Shown here in pieces: positions 51,792-60,305 of a stretch of DNA of 64,000 bases. Below the pieces are notes generated by a model. It was given only the letters and a program-made list of their open reading frames with translations. It did not search any database and had not been told where the DNA came from. Source of the DNA: Bryobacterales bacterium. GTDB taxonomy: Bacteria > Acidobacteriota > Terriglobia > Bryobacterales > Bryobacteraceae. Every line of letters starts with the position of its first letter. Within the stretch, counting starts at the first letter, position 1. The stretch covers positions 1-64,000 of the forward strand of contig JAEUQC010000060.1 in assembly GCA_016789905.1 (NCBI GenBank), given 5' to 3'. A program made the position numbers and the translations under genes.

Positions 51792-52340
51792 ATGTCCTAT
51801 TCGTTTCGTTCGCACGTACCGCTGCTTGCCGCGATGGCAATTGTCCCGCAGTTGATGGCTGATCCGTTTTACCCGTTCGATTCGGAACTGCCTGCGGCTC
51901 GTGTCGAAGAGCAGTCCAACACCGCTACGTTGATCGCCTGGCAACTCGACAATTTCTTTAACGAGATGCCGATCGAACAACTGCTGGCAGAGACCAGTAG
52001 CACCATGGGGGCATATGAATTGCCGGTAGCGCCGATAACGTTTGCGACGCCGGATCCGGTGAGCTACGAAAGTACATGGATTGAGTACTTACGCCAAAAC
52101 CAGATTCAGTTCGGCCTTTTGGAAGCCACCGCGACGGCGCCGTCCGGGGAGCCGGGGACTGTCGCGGCCGTTGTGGTGAGAAACATGACAGCGTGGGTGG
52201 CCCCGCCGCCGCCGTTGGTCGTGGCCGCGTCGGCGGTCTCCGCGGAAGCCCCCGTCCCGGAAGTCTCGTCACTGGTTGCAATGGGGATCGGGGCGGCCAT
52301 GTTCGGGCTCAGCCGTCTTCGTTTTCGCAGCAGGAATTAG
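51792..52340 (+). CDS. Short PEP-CTERM exported protein
   Basis: 182 aa from ATG at 51792 (AAAGGA seven bases upstream). Signal-like N-terminus (HVPLLAAMAIVPQLMA), a mature part rich in Ala, Pro and acidic residues, and a PEP-CTERM-type tail: VPEVSSLVAMGIGAAMFGL, then RLRFRSR. Anchored or processed by exosortase if the host has one; none is in the window. No known domain. A 6-base palindrome TACACC/GGTGTA (51714-51729) sits upstream. Confidence 0.75.
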   Translation: MSYSFRSHVPLLAAMAIVPQLMADPFYPFDSELPAARVEEQSNTATLIAWQLDNFFNEMPIEQLLAETSSTMGAYELPVAPITFATPDPVSYESTWIEYLRQNQIQFGLLEATATAPSGEPGTVAAVVVRNMTAWVAPPPPLVVAASAVSAEAPVPEVSSLVAMGIGAAMFGLSRLRFRSRN

Positions 52341-52538
52341 CGGCGGCGCATTCGACCTCTTCTGGCGCAATCCCCTCGCCGGCAAAAACCGCACCCAGAA
52401 CAGGGTACCGCCGATCGGCACTTCGGTCCGCTTTGAACGTGCCGGAGGCAATGATTGATCCCTGCGTCCCGGCGAACAGGTCCCCTCGATTAGCGGCGTA
52501 GCAAGCCCGCGCGCGGGTATGCGCTGCGATGGCTCCAG
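52341..52538. other. Gene-poor stretch, nothing identified
   Basis: Between the PEP-CTERM gene and the end of the methyltransferase gene. The minus strand stays open here and a reading (RGDLFAGTQGSIIASGTFK) looks protein-like in part, but it has no start of its own and continues into the antisense of the methyltransferase, so I do not call it. No repeat, hairpin with T run or RNA signature was seen. Confidence 0.4.
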
Positions 52539-53243
52539 CTACTGTTTGCAGGCCGCGATCGCCGCGAAGCAGCCATTCTTGTGAATGACATCGGCTGTGA
52601 ACCCTGCCGCCCGCAAGTGGTGGAGTTGAAACGCTACGCTGCGCGGCGAATCCTCGTACTCCACGTAGGCCATCACGTGGTCCCGGTAGGCTTCCCCCTT
52701 CAACGAGACCAGATAGGCCCCATAGCGCTCCCACATTTCTTTCTGCACACCGGGGATATCGTGGGACACGAGGTCCCAAATCCACAAACTCCCGCCCGGA
52801 CACAGTGCCGAGTATAGCTGCCGGAACACCGCCGCCCATTCAACATCCGCCCGCAGATGATGCATTACGGCGGCGGCGACAATCACGTCCTGCGACGCCG
52901 GCTCCAAGTCTAAATCCCGCACATCACACTGCATCGCTCGCGTCTCCAACCGCAGGGCCCCCAAACGCTCCACGGCACGGTCAAGCATGTTGGCGCTTAG
53001 ATCCACCAACGTCACGCGTTCCAACGGGAAAACCTGCGCCAATTTCAAGCTGAAGTTGCCTGCGCCACAGCCCAAATCGAGCAGGCGCGCGGCCGCGGGT
53101 GTCACGCGCTTCGCAGTTGCGGCGATCAACTCCAATACAAGCGCCGCGTCCTGCGTGGACATCTGGCCGGTTTCCAGATTCGAAAACCGCTCGACATCGT
53201 TGTCAAAACGATTGCGGATCTCGTCAACCGACGCCTTTTCCAC
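52539..53243 (-). CDS. Class I SAM-dependent methyltransferase of the acylation operon
   Basis: 234 aa, GTG start at 53243 that shares its G with the previous TAG stop. SAM motif I is LLDLGCGAGNFSLKL (about residue 53-67), then VTLVDLSANMLDRA and DVIVAAAVMHHLRAD. The opening RNRFDNDVERFSNLETGQ is a shared feature of a methyltransferase group that travels with acyl-carrier and ketosynthase genes. Target unknown. Last gene of the operon MBOAT-SGNH-SGNH-ACP-KAS-MT. Confidence 0.85.
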   Translation of the reverse strand: MEKASVDEIRNRFDNDVERFSNLETGQMSTQDAALVLELIAATAKRVTPAAARLLDLGCGAGNFSLKLAQVFPLERVTLVDLSANMLDRAVERLGALRLETRAMQCDVRDLDLEPASQDVIVAAAVMHHLRADVEWAAVFRQLYSALCPGGSLWIWDLVSHDIPGVQKEMWERYGAYLVSLKGEAYRDHVMAYVEYEDSPRSVAFQLHHLRAAGFTADVIHKNGCFAAIAACKQ

Positions 53244-54178
53244 TAGTCGGCGCCTTCAGCCAGCAGCGCGCCCCAGTGGAACCCGGCGCCGAAGGCCGCG
53301 AAGCATAGCGATTCGCCCGGCGCGAGTTCATTCGACTTGGACCACTCCGCCGCCGCAATCAACATGGACGCCGACGAGGTGTTGCCGAAACTTTTGATGT
53401 TGGAATAGAACTTGTCCTCGGCCACTTCCAGCGCCTTGGCCACGCGGGCGATGAGATTCTGATTCGCCTGATGCATAAGAAAGACCGCAACGTCGGCCGC
53501 CCGCTTCCGGTGTTGTTCCAGAAGCGTCGCGATGGCGCGCGGAATCTTTCGCGATGCCTGCAGGATCACCGAGCGCCCGTTCATTTCCAAAGGGGACGCA
53601 AACGGCAATTTCAGGTCTCCGGCGTAGGCTCCGTCGGAATACAGGCCGCAATCGACGATTCGCGCGAACCCATTGGAAGGATGCACAAGACACGCCCCCG
53701 CACCGTCGCCGAACAGGATTGCGACGCCACGCTCCATCGGCTCACGCTCGACAATTTGCGACATCTTTTCGGCGCCGATGACGAGAATTGGCCCCAGGGA
53801 GGCGCACAGCCGCGAGGCGAGCGAAATGCCGAATAACGAACCCGCGCTCGCCATGGGCATGTCAAGACACGGTGTGGCATCAAGCCCCAAGCGGCTCGCA
53901 ACGGCCGAGGCCGGCCCGGGAAACTGTTGTTCCCAGGATCCGCTTGCTACCAGGATCATCCCCAGTTCGCTTGCCTTCACTTTCGCCCGGTCCAAGCAGT
54001 CCTGCGCAGCTCGGAAGGCCAGGTCGGCTACCGATTCGTCGTCACGGGCGAACCGGCGCTCATCGATTCCAGACACATTGCGGATCCACTCGGCGTCACA
54101 ACCGACCCGGGCTCCAATCTCCGCGTTGGTCACTACCCGCTCCGGCAGGTAGGAACCAAATGCTTTCAGAAACGCCAC
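53243..54178 (-). CDS. KAS III (FabH)-like protein with Cys replaced by Ser
   Basis: 311 aa from GTG at 54178, which lies just behind the ACP stop (TAGC then GTG) and gives the normal FabH N-terminus MAFLKAFGSYLPERVV. Thiolase fold. The residue aligned with the catalytic Cys of FabH (A-C-A-G) is Ser111 (MASAG); His236 (LMHQANQNL) and Asn266 (GNTSSAS) of the triad are intact. DpsC of daunorubicin synthesis has the same Cys-to-Ser change and works as an acyl-starter enzyme. So the protein may move an acyl group from CoA to the ACP rather than extend chains. Next to an ACP, MBOAT and SGNH proteins. Confidence 0.9.
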   Translation of the reverse strand: MAFLKAFGSYLPERVVTNAEIGARVGCDAEWIRNVSGIDERRFARDDESVADLAFRAAQDCLDRAKVKASELGMILVASGSWEQQFPGPASAVASRLGLDATPCLDMPMASAGSLFGISLASRLCASLGPILVIGAEKMSQIVEREPMERGVAILFGDGAGACLVHPSNGFARIVDCGLYSDGAYAGDLKLPFASPLEMNGRSVILQASRKIPRAIATLLEQHRKRAADVAVFLMHQANQNLIARVAKALEVAEDKFYSNIKSFGNTSSASMLIAAAEWSKSNELAPGESLCFAAFGAGFHWGALLAEGAD

Positions 54179-54179
54179 G

Positions 54180-54416
54180 CTATTTCCCGTGCTCCTCAAG
54201 ATAAGCTTCAATGCGCTCGATCGAATCGAATTTACGCGGGGTCAAATCGGAGTCTGGAATGTTCACATCGAAGACATGTTCCAATTCCGTCACCAGGTCC
54301 TGGAGCCCGAAGGAATCCAGCACGCCACTCTCAAATAGCGATTCATCGGCTCCAACGGCCGTTTCTTTACCGGCAACCCGCCGGACAATTTCAAGGATTT
54401 GTGTTCGTCTGTCCAT
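54180..54416 (-). CDS. Acyl carrier protein (DltC/ACP-like)
   Basis: 78 aa from ATG at 54416, overlapping the upstream SGNH gene by 26 bases. Four-helix carrier fold; phosphopantetheine Ser35 is in ESGVLDSFGLQDL, then LEHVFDVNIPDSDLTPRKFDSIERI. The pattern is as close to D-alanine carrier DltC as to fatty-acid ACP. No acyl-ACP or adenylating enzyme is in the operon. Stop codon TAG is one base before the KAS start. Confidence 0.93.
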   Translation of the reverse strand: MDRRTQILEIVRRVAGKETAVGADESLFESGVLDSFGLQDLVTELEHVFDVNIPDSDLTPRKFDSIERIEAYLEEHGK

Positions 54417-55809
54417 TGCTATCTGGCGCGGAGAAAACCGCGGTCTTAGGTTCCATCGTCTCACGCCGCACCCTGGCGAACGTGGAAAACTGCCCCATCA
54501 ATTCTTTGTACAGCGCGGCGCCGAGCAGCCGGTAGCCGGGCCCGGTGAAGTGCACGTAGTCGCCTTGCGCCATTCCAGCGTATACCCACTGCCGCATAGC
54601 GCCTTTGCCGCCCATCCGGTCCCGTATATCCCAGAACGCCGCCCCGCGCGCCTTGCAGGCCGCCCGTTGCGCCTCCAAAATCACATCGATCTTTTCCACC
54701 GAGGCCCAGCCAACTCGCGTTCGCCACTGATGGTCGGGAGGTCCGATTACCAGAATGGACGCCGCCGGGGCCAACCGCCGGTATTTGTCCAGCAGCGCGA
54801 TGAACATGTCCCGGTAGCTCTCAAAGGTCCAATCCTTGTTGCGCGCTTCGTTGGTTCCGTAGGCAAGCACAATCAGGCCCGGGGCATGATCCTGATACAC
54901 GGGCGCGAGGCCCGCATCCACCCATTTCAACCCGATAGACGCCTGGGCTCCGTTGATGCCCATCATTTCCCACGTCACCCCGCGCTGGTTCTCCGTTACC
55001 CAGCCGTGCAGCCGCACCGGCTTGCCCCGATCGAGCGTCCGCGCGGTCAGCAGGTGTGAGCCCGGCGACAGGGTCAACTTGTGGATCATCGGCATGCCTT
55101 CGCCATTCGTATCGATGACGTCCACCACCAGCCCATTATCGGAGAGCTCCACTCGGCCGCCATCCGGCTGCCGCAGATAGTGAAACTCCGCTCGCGCCGC
55201 CTCCGTTTGCAGGTTCACCATTTCGCCGGCGCGCTCGGTGGACATGCTTACACCGGCCAGTCCGTACAATCCGTCTCCATCGCGGCCCACGAGTCCATCG
55301 CTGTACCAGCCGTTCGTATTCCAGCTTTTCAGGTCCAGCCTTCGATAGCCTAACCATGGACGGCCCGCGTGGGAAAACCCGTTTCCGCCATCACCAAACC
55401 GAGCCTGCGCAAGATACCGCACAGTCCCGGACCATTCGTCGGCCGCCGTATGCGAGTCCCCGTACTGAAACACGCGTAAAATTTCGTTGGTTTCGCCTTT
55501 TTCCAGACGGTACAACTGTTCAAAGAACGGAATGAGCGCCGCCGGATTCTCCATTGACCCGGGAACGTCCAGCCATTGGGCCACCGAGTCGCTGGCCGTG
55601 GCGCGCACCGCCACAGGTACAATCGCGGCCTGTGTAGAAGTTCTACGCCTGACCGGCCGGCGGGAGGCCACCGGAGCAGCCTTTTTCGCCGCCACACGCT
55701 TCCGCGCCACAGTGGTCTTCTTCACCAGAGGTTTCTTCTTCGGTGTCGCCGCCCCGACGGCCAGCAACCCAAAGAACACACAACCGCAGCTCAGTAGAAT
55801 TCGACGCAT
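54391..55809 (-). CDS. Exported SGNH/GDSL-type acyltransferase-like protein 1
   Basis: 472 aa. Signal peptide (LLSCGCVFFGLLAVGA) then a Lys/Arg/Ala-rich linker (residues 24-60). SGNH blocks: QYGDSHTAADEWSG (nucleophile Ser, about residue 118), GINGAQAS, AYGTNEARN (Asn) and DYVHFTGPGYRLL (Asp-His). The Ser-Asp-His set is complete. It resembles the AlgX/PatB/DltD-like partners of MBOAT proteins. Third gene of the operon. Confidence 0.88.
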   Translation of the reverse strand: MRRILLSCGCVFFGLLAVGAATPKKKPLVKKTTVARKRVAAKKAAPVASRRPVRRRTSTQAAIVPVAVRATASDSVAQWLDVPGSMENPAALIPFFEQLYRLEKGETNEILRVFQYGDSHTAADEWSGTVRYLAQARFGDGGNGFSHAGRPWLGYRRLDLKSWNTNGWYSDGLVGRDGDGLYGLAGVSMSTERAGEMVNLQTEAARAEFHYLRQPDGGRVELSDNGLVVDVIDTNGEGMPMIHKLTLSPGSHLLTARTLDRGKPVRLHGWVTENQRGVTWEMMGINGAQASIGLKWVDAGLAPVYQDHAPGLIVLAYGTNEARNKDWTFESYRDMFIALLDKYRRLAPAASILVIGPPDHQWRTRVGWASVEKIDVILEAQRAACKARGAAFWDIRDRMGGKGAMRQWVYAGMAQGDYVHFTGPGYRLLGAALYKELMGQFSTFARVRRETMEPKTAVFSAPDSNGQTNTNP

Positions 55810-55848
55810 TCTCTCCTGGTAACCAATCGGCAGTTCTGTTCGGACCCT

Positions 55849-57249
55849 TTATTGTCTCAAACTTCCGGACGGCGGTTGCGCGGCAGCGGGCGGCCCGAAT
55901 TTTTCCTTGGCCAAGGCCAGCTTGTATCTCCGGTACCCGTCCACCAGAGACTTGTACAGAAGATTGCCCACGATTTTCGCGCCCGAAGGCATAGGGTGGA
56001 TCAGGTCCGCGCCGACCATCCGCGGCTGCATGGTGTACCATCGCCCCATTGTGCCCGCTCCCCCCATGGCCTCGAATGTGTTAAAAAACGCGCAACCATG
56101 CGCGGCCGCCACGCGCTGTTCGATGGCCACCAGCCGGCTTAACGGTTCCACGGTGCCAATCTCGCCCGTTGGCATCCGCTGGCCGCGGTCCATTGGACTC
56201 ATGATCAGGATCGCCGTCTCCGGCACGGCCGTCCGGACGCGCTTCACCGCCCGCACCAGTTCGTTTTCGAACGCTGTATCCACATACTTTCCATAGACGC
56301 TTTCGTTCGTCCCATAGTTGATCACCACCAGATTCGGTTTTACGTGCCGCAACTGGTCTGCCCAATGCTCCTCGCCCATGTTCCGCGCGAGTATCGTTAT
56401 CGCCGCGCCGTTCACGCCCATGGAGTTGTACTCTACGCCAGGCGCTTCTTTCAAGAGGCGAACGCCATACAACCTGACACGGCCGGCCACTTGCCCAATG
56501 GCCACCTCCTGGAATCCACCCGGCGCGGAGAACGTCTGAAAACTCGGCGTCACCACCGGGCTCGACGTATCGATCGTGCCTAAGGTCTGTCCGTCGGCCG
56601 CCACCTGAAACGTGCCGCCATCGGGCTGTGAAAGCCACGCCACTTCAACCTGTGTATGCCCGGTATCGGATACGGATACCTTCGACCAGGCCCCGGGGCC
56701 TCCGCGAAAGCTCACCGCGCCCAGTCCATACTGCCCATCCCGCAGTTCCGCTGTATTGGCAGGTTCAATTTTCCAACCGCTGCCCTTCACGGTCACGCCG
56801 CGATGGCCGTACCACGCCCACGGCTTGGCCACCAGGACAAACCCATGCCCGGCGTCGCCAAACTCCTTTTGGAACGAGGTTCGGACATCCGCGGTGATCA
56901 AATCGGCGGTGGTGGGCGAGTCGCCATAGTGCAGAATTCTTGTAACCGCGTCATCGTCGCGCCGCTCCGTCGCGTAGAGGGAGGCGTAGAAGCGTTGGAG
57001 GTCGCCGTTCACGTCAACCAACTTCGGCTTGTCCACTTTCGCAGGCCCCGGCCCCGCGTCCGGGCGAGTGGCCACCTGCGCATCCCCGACCGGATCGACA
57101 CTGGGCAGACGCACCTGGAAGTCCAGAACAAGAGGCACAGTAGACCAATCCAGCACCCGGTAGCTGCGCAGCGCCGGGAACAGGCCGGGCGCCGCCATGA
57201 GCGCTGCCAGCGCCACAAGGGTCAACGATGTTTTCTTTGGCAGCGGCAT
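55849..57249 (-). CDS. Exported SGNH/GDSL-type acyltransferase-like protein 2
   Basis: 466 aa from ATG at 57249, one-base overlap with the MBOAT stop (TGATG). N-terminal membrane anchor (LTLVALAALMAAPGLFPAL). SGNH blocks: LHYGDSPTTADLIT (Ser, about residue 112), NSMGVNGAAI, INYGTNES, and DLIHPMPSGAK (Asp-His). Paralog of the next gene with low identity, so two surface acyl-handling steps or substrates are likely. Frame extends upstream but that part is antisense to the MBOAT gene. Confidence 0.88.
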   Translation of the reverse strand: MPLPKKTSLTLVALAALMAAPGLFPALRSYRVLDWSTVPLVLDFQVRLPSVDPVGDAQVATRPDAGPGPAKVDKPKLVDVNGDLQRFYASLYATERRDDDAVTRILHYGDSPTTADLITADVRTSFQKEFGDAGHGFVLVAKPWAWYGHRGVTVKGSGWKIEPANTAELRDGQYGLGAVSFRGGPGAWSKVSVSDTGHTQVEVAWLSQPDGGTFQVAADGQTLGTIDTSSPVVTPSFQTFSAPGGFQEVAIGQVAGRVRLYGVRLLKEAPGVEYNSMGVNGAAITILARNMGEEHWADQLRHVKPNLVVINYGTNESVYGKYVDTAFENELVRAVKRVRTAVPETAILIMSPMDRGQRMPTGEIGTVEPLSRLVAIEQRVAAAHGCAFFNTFEAMGGAGTMGRWYTMQPRMVGADLIHPMPSGAKIVGNLLYKSLVDGYRRYKLALAKEKFGPPAAAQPPSGSLRQ

Positions 57250-58628
57250 CAGAATTTCGTGTAAATGAACGGGGCCGCGCCAGTCGTCGCAACATATTGA
57301 ATCGCGATCGCCAACGCCAGCAGCACCGCCGCCTGTGCATAGAACGGCGACCTGACAAAAAGATCCCTCGGCCACTCCAGCCACGATTTCGGCGCATAGT
57401 GCCCGGCCAGTGCCAAACCCAGCACCAGCCACAGCCCCCCCGATACGTTTTCCACCGTCCAGGAGCCGGACGCGATACGTTCCAGGATCAAGTTGGCTTG
57501 TTCCAGAGATGACGCACGGAAATAGATCCAGCAGAAGCAGACGAACTGGACGGTGACGAACGTCCGCCACCAGGAAGGCGTCCACGGCGCGGCTTTCCCG
57601 CGCCTGTTCTGCCAGAATCGGGACACCGCTTGCCCGGCGCCATGCAACAGGCCCCAGATCACAAAGTTCCAACTCGCCCCGTGCCACAGCCCGCCGAGCG
57701 CCATCGTGATTATGAGGTTTAGGTACGGGATTACTGCGTGGCGCTTCCCGGGGAGGGAAAAGAAGAGGTAATCGCGGAGCCAGTTGGAGAGGCTGATGTG
57801 CCAGCGGCGCCAAAAATCGTTGATGTTGGAGGCCAGGTAGGGTTGGTTGAAATTGATTGGCAGCTTCACGCCGAGCAGGAGCGCGGACCCAAGCGCGATA
57901 TCGGTATACCCCGAAAAATCGTAGTAGAGCTGGAGGGCGTAGGCGTAGACGCCTGTCAAGACTTCTCCACCGGAATACAAGCCCGGAAAGTCAAAAATCC
58001 GATTTACCAGGTTTTCCGATAGATAGTCAGCAATCAGCAACTTCTTCGTGAGCCCCATGCCGATCAGGAATAGGGCCCGCCCGCCGTCGGCCGCGTCGAG
58101 CAGGCGCCCAGGCTTTTCGAGCTGTTTGACCAAATCGGCCACGCGGGTGATGGGTCCAGCGAGTGTGGTGGGGAAGAAGGAAACGGCGGTCAGATGGGCC
58201 AGGTAGCTCTCGGCCGGTTTGGCGTCTTTGCGATAGATATCGATCGTGTACGTAAGCGATTGGAAGCAGTAAAAGCTGATGCCGAGCGGGAAGGTCCACT
58301 CCCACTTCTCCGGGCGGCCGGCGATTTCCAGGAAGAAGCCGGCGTACTTGAAGACCGCGAGGATTCCCAAGTTGGTGAGGATCGATAGGGTGACGAGCAC
58401 TTTTCGTCCGGCGGGGGCCTTCATTCGGCCCAGCCACAGGCCGATGGTGTAGTCTACCGTCGAAGCGGCCGGAATGAGCGCCAAATAGAAAAGGTCCCAC
58501 TTCGCGTAGAAGAAGTAATTGGCCAGCAACAGCACACCCAGCCCCGCCGCACGCCACTTCGAAAGGGGCCAATACAGGAAGAAGATGCCAACTAGAAAGA
58601 AAAAGTAGACAGAGCTCGACAGGAGCAT
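57249..58628 (-). CDS. MBOAT family membrane O-acyltransferase (AlgI/DltB type)
   Basis: 459 aa with about eleven membrane helices. Family core: FPLGISFYCFQSLTYTID, FFPTTLAGPITR, DFSGYTDIALGSALLLG, FWRRWHISLSNWLRDYLFF and the invariant His in ALGGLWHGASWNF (about residue 322). MBOAT proteins pass an acyl group through the membrane to a polymer (AlgI: alginate acetyl; DltB: D-Ala from DltC). First gene of the six-gene operon. No ribosome site at the right distance from the ATG; TACAAT (minus strand, 58657-58652) lies 24 bases upstream. Confidence 0.95.
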   Translation of the reverse strand: MLLSSSVYFFFLVGIFFLYWPLSKWRAAGLGVLLLANYFFYAKWDLFYLALIPAASTVDYTIGLWLGRMKAPAGRKVLVTLSILTNLGILAVFKYAGFFLEIAGRPEKWEWTFPLGISFYCFQSLTYTIDIYRKDAKPAESYLAHLTAVSFFPTTLAGPITRVADLVKQLEKPGRLLDAADGGRALFLIGMGLTKKLLIADYLSENLVNRIFDFPGLYSGGEVLTGVYAYALQLYYDFSGYTDIALGSALLLGVKLPINFNQPYLASNINDFWRRWHISLSNWLRDYLFFSLPGKRHAVIPYLNLIITMALGGLWHGASWNFVIWGLLHGAGQAVSRFWQNRRGKAAPWTPSWWRTFVTVQFVCFCWIYFRASSLEQANLILERIASGSWTVENVSGGLWLVLGLALAGHYAPKSWLEWPRDLFVRSPFYAQAAVLLALAIAIQYVATTGAAPFIYTKF

Positions 58629-58666
58629 TCGTGACGAATACCGAATCCTCCATTGTAAGAAAGTTT

Positions 58667-58783
58667 CCCCACATTAAATTGGTGCCAAGCGCCTATTTAA
58701 TGTTTGGGGGTGGATGATGTGGATTTTGATGGGCTTAGCCGTACCGGGAGAAAATAGGCGCTTGGCACCAATTTAATGTGGGG
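58667..58783 (+). repeat. REPIN-like pair: perfect 32-base inverted repeat, copies C and D
   Basis: Left arm 58667-58698 and right arm 58752-58783 are perfect reverse complements over 32 bases, 53-base spacer. Each arm is itself a near-palindrome with core ATTAAATTGGTGCC-AAGC-GCCTATTTAAT. Left copy is followed by TTTGGGGG as copy A is. Lies between the divergent MBOAT and sulfatase genes; the right arm covers the region just before the sulfatase start. Confidence 0.8.
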
Positions 58784-58789
58784 CGCGAT

Positions 58790-60298
58790 ATGCTCGTTGG
58801 CATGGCCTCAATGACCCGCCGCGCTGTCCTCCATTCCGCCCTCGCTCCGGCGTTCCTGCAAGGACAACCGCGCAAATTATCCCGTCCGAACATCCTGTTC
58901 CTAATGGACGATCAGCACCGCGGCGACTGTACCCGTGCTGATGGCAATACGGCCATCCACACCCCGAACATCGACCGCATCGGCAATGAAGGGGCACGAT
59001 TCTCCCGCGCCTACTCCTGCTCACCAACCTGTACGCCGGCCCGTTCCGCGTTGCTAACCGGCCTTGGCCCCTGGAACCACGGCATGCTTCACATGGTTGG
59101 AATGGCCCTCAAGTATCCGTTCACGAAACCGCAAGCGCTCCGGGACGCAGGCTACTACACGTGCGGCATCGGCAAGATGCACTACAATCCCCAGCGCGCC
59201 CTGCACGGATTTCATCGGACCATTCTTGATGAATCCGGACGCGTCGCCAATCCCGAATTCCGATCCGACTACCGGGCCTGGTTTGCGACCGAGGCCCCCC
59301 ACTTGGACCCGGACGCGACCGGCGTCGGCTTCAACGACTATCCCGCGAAGGCTTATGTCCTTCCCGAGCGACTGCACCCGACGTCCTGGACCGGCCAAAC
59401 GGCAGTCAATTTCCTGAACGGCTACAACCGGCCTGAACCATTTTTCCTGAAAGTTTCCTTCGCCCGGCCCCACTCGCCTTACGATCCGCCACAGCGCTTT
59501 ATGGATCTGTACAAAGACGCAAAAATCCCCAAAGCGCACATCGGCAAGTGGGCGTCGAAGTTTGAGCAGCGCAACGGACCCAAAGACGACATATGGCGCG
59601 GCGCGCTCGGCGAGGCTCAGATCCGCGCCTCCCGCCAGGGCTACTACGGCTCCATCTCCCACATCGACGAACAAATCGGCCGCATACTTGAGACGCTCGA
59701 AAAACGCGGATGGCTCGACGAGACGCTGATCGTGTTTACTTCAGACCACGGCGATATGACCGGCGATCATAACCTTTGGCGAAAATCCTACGCTTATGAA
59801 TCGAGCGCCCGCATTCCTATGGCGATGCGCTGGCCAACAGGCCTCGTCTCCGCCCCGCGCGGCCAAGTGATCGACAAGCCCGTCGAGATTCGCGACATTC
59901 TGCCGACGTTTCTTGACGCCGCCAATGCCCCCACCCAACGCAAACTCGACGGCGACTCGATTCTCAAGCTCCTCCGCAGCAAGAACGCCGATTGGCGCGA
60001 CGCCATAGACCTGGAGCACGGCGTCTGCTACAGCCCGGAGAACAACTGGAACGGGTTTACGGACGGCAAGACAAAGTACATTTATCACGCCTTTCACGGC
60101 CAGGAACAGCTCTTCGACCTGCAAAACGACCCTGGCGAACTCAATGATCTCTCGACGGACACTTCCGCTGTTCCAACGCTCAAGCGCTGGCGGGACCGGT
60201 TGATTCGGCATCTGGAACCGCGCGGCGAAAAGTGGGTTGCCGGCGGGAAACTCCAGACGCGTCAAGCCATTCCGCGGTCACCCAACTTTCCAGCGTAA
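58790..60298 (+). CDS. Tat-exported sulfatase (FGly, CxPxR type)
   Basis: About 502 aa; starts at 58790, 58802 or 58811 are possible, and the Tat motif MTRRAVLHSALAPAFLQG begins at 58811. Type I sulfatase: NILFLMDDQHRGD (metal Asp pair), CSPTCTPARSALLTG with C-x-P-x-R converted to formylglycine (Cys about residue 81), TSDHGDMTGDH, and the C-terminal FDLQNDPGELNDLS. Removes sulfate from glycans or other esters. A formylglycine-generating or anaerobic maturase gene is not in the window. Confidence 0.93.
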   Translation: MLVGMASMTRRAVLHSALAPAFLQGQPRKLSRPNILFLMDDQHRGDCTRADGNTAIHTPNIDRIGNEGARFSRAYSCSPTCTPARSALLTGLGPWNHGMLHMVGMALKYPFTKPQALRDAGYYTCGIGKMHYNPQRALHGFHRTILDESGRVANPEFRSDYRAWFATEAPHLDPDATGVGFNDYPAKAYVLPERLHPTSWTGQTAVNFLNGYNRPEPFFLKVSFARPHSPYDPPQRFMDLYKDAKIPKAHIGKWASKFEQRNGPKDDIWRGALGEAQIRASRQGYYGSISHIDEQIGRILETLEKRGWLDETLIVFTSDHGDMTGDHNLWRKSYAYESSARIPMAMRWPTGLVSAPRGQVIDKPVEIRDILPTFLDAANAPTQRKLDGDSILKLLRSKNADWRDAIDLEHGVCYSPENNWNGFTDGKTKYIYHAFHGQEQLFDLQNDPGELNDLSTDTSAVPTLKRWRDRLIRHLEPRGEKWVAGGKLQTRQAIPRSPNFPA

Positions 60299-60305
60299 TG
60301 GAAGG

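Noticed and set aside
52309..52839. A minus-strand frame of 176 codons running from the methyltransferase into the gap at 52341-52538.
   Set aside because: Its first two thirds are out of frame inside the methyltransferase gene, and no start signal or homology supports the remaining part.
57250..57813. Upstream extension of the SGNH protein 2 frame inside the MBOAT gene.
   Set aside because: The extension is out of frame with a well-conserved MBOAT gene on the same strand; the real start is the TGATG junction at 57249 with a membrane anchor behind it.
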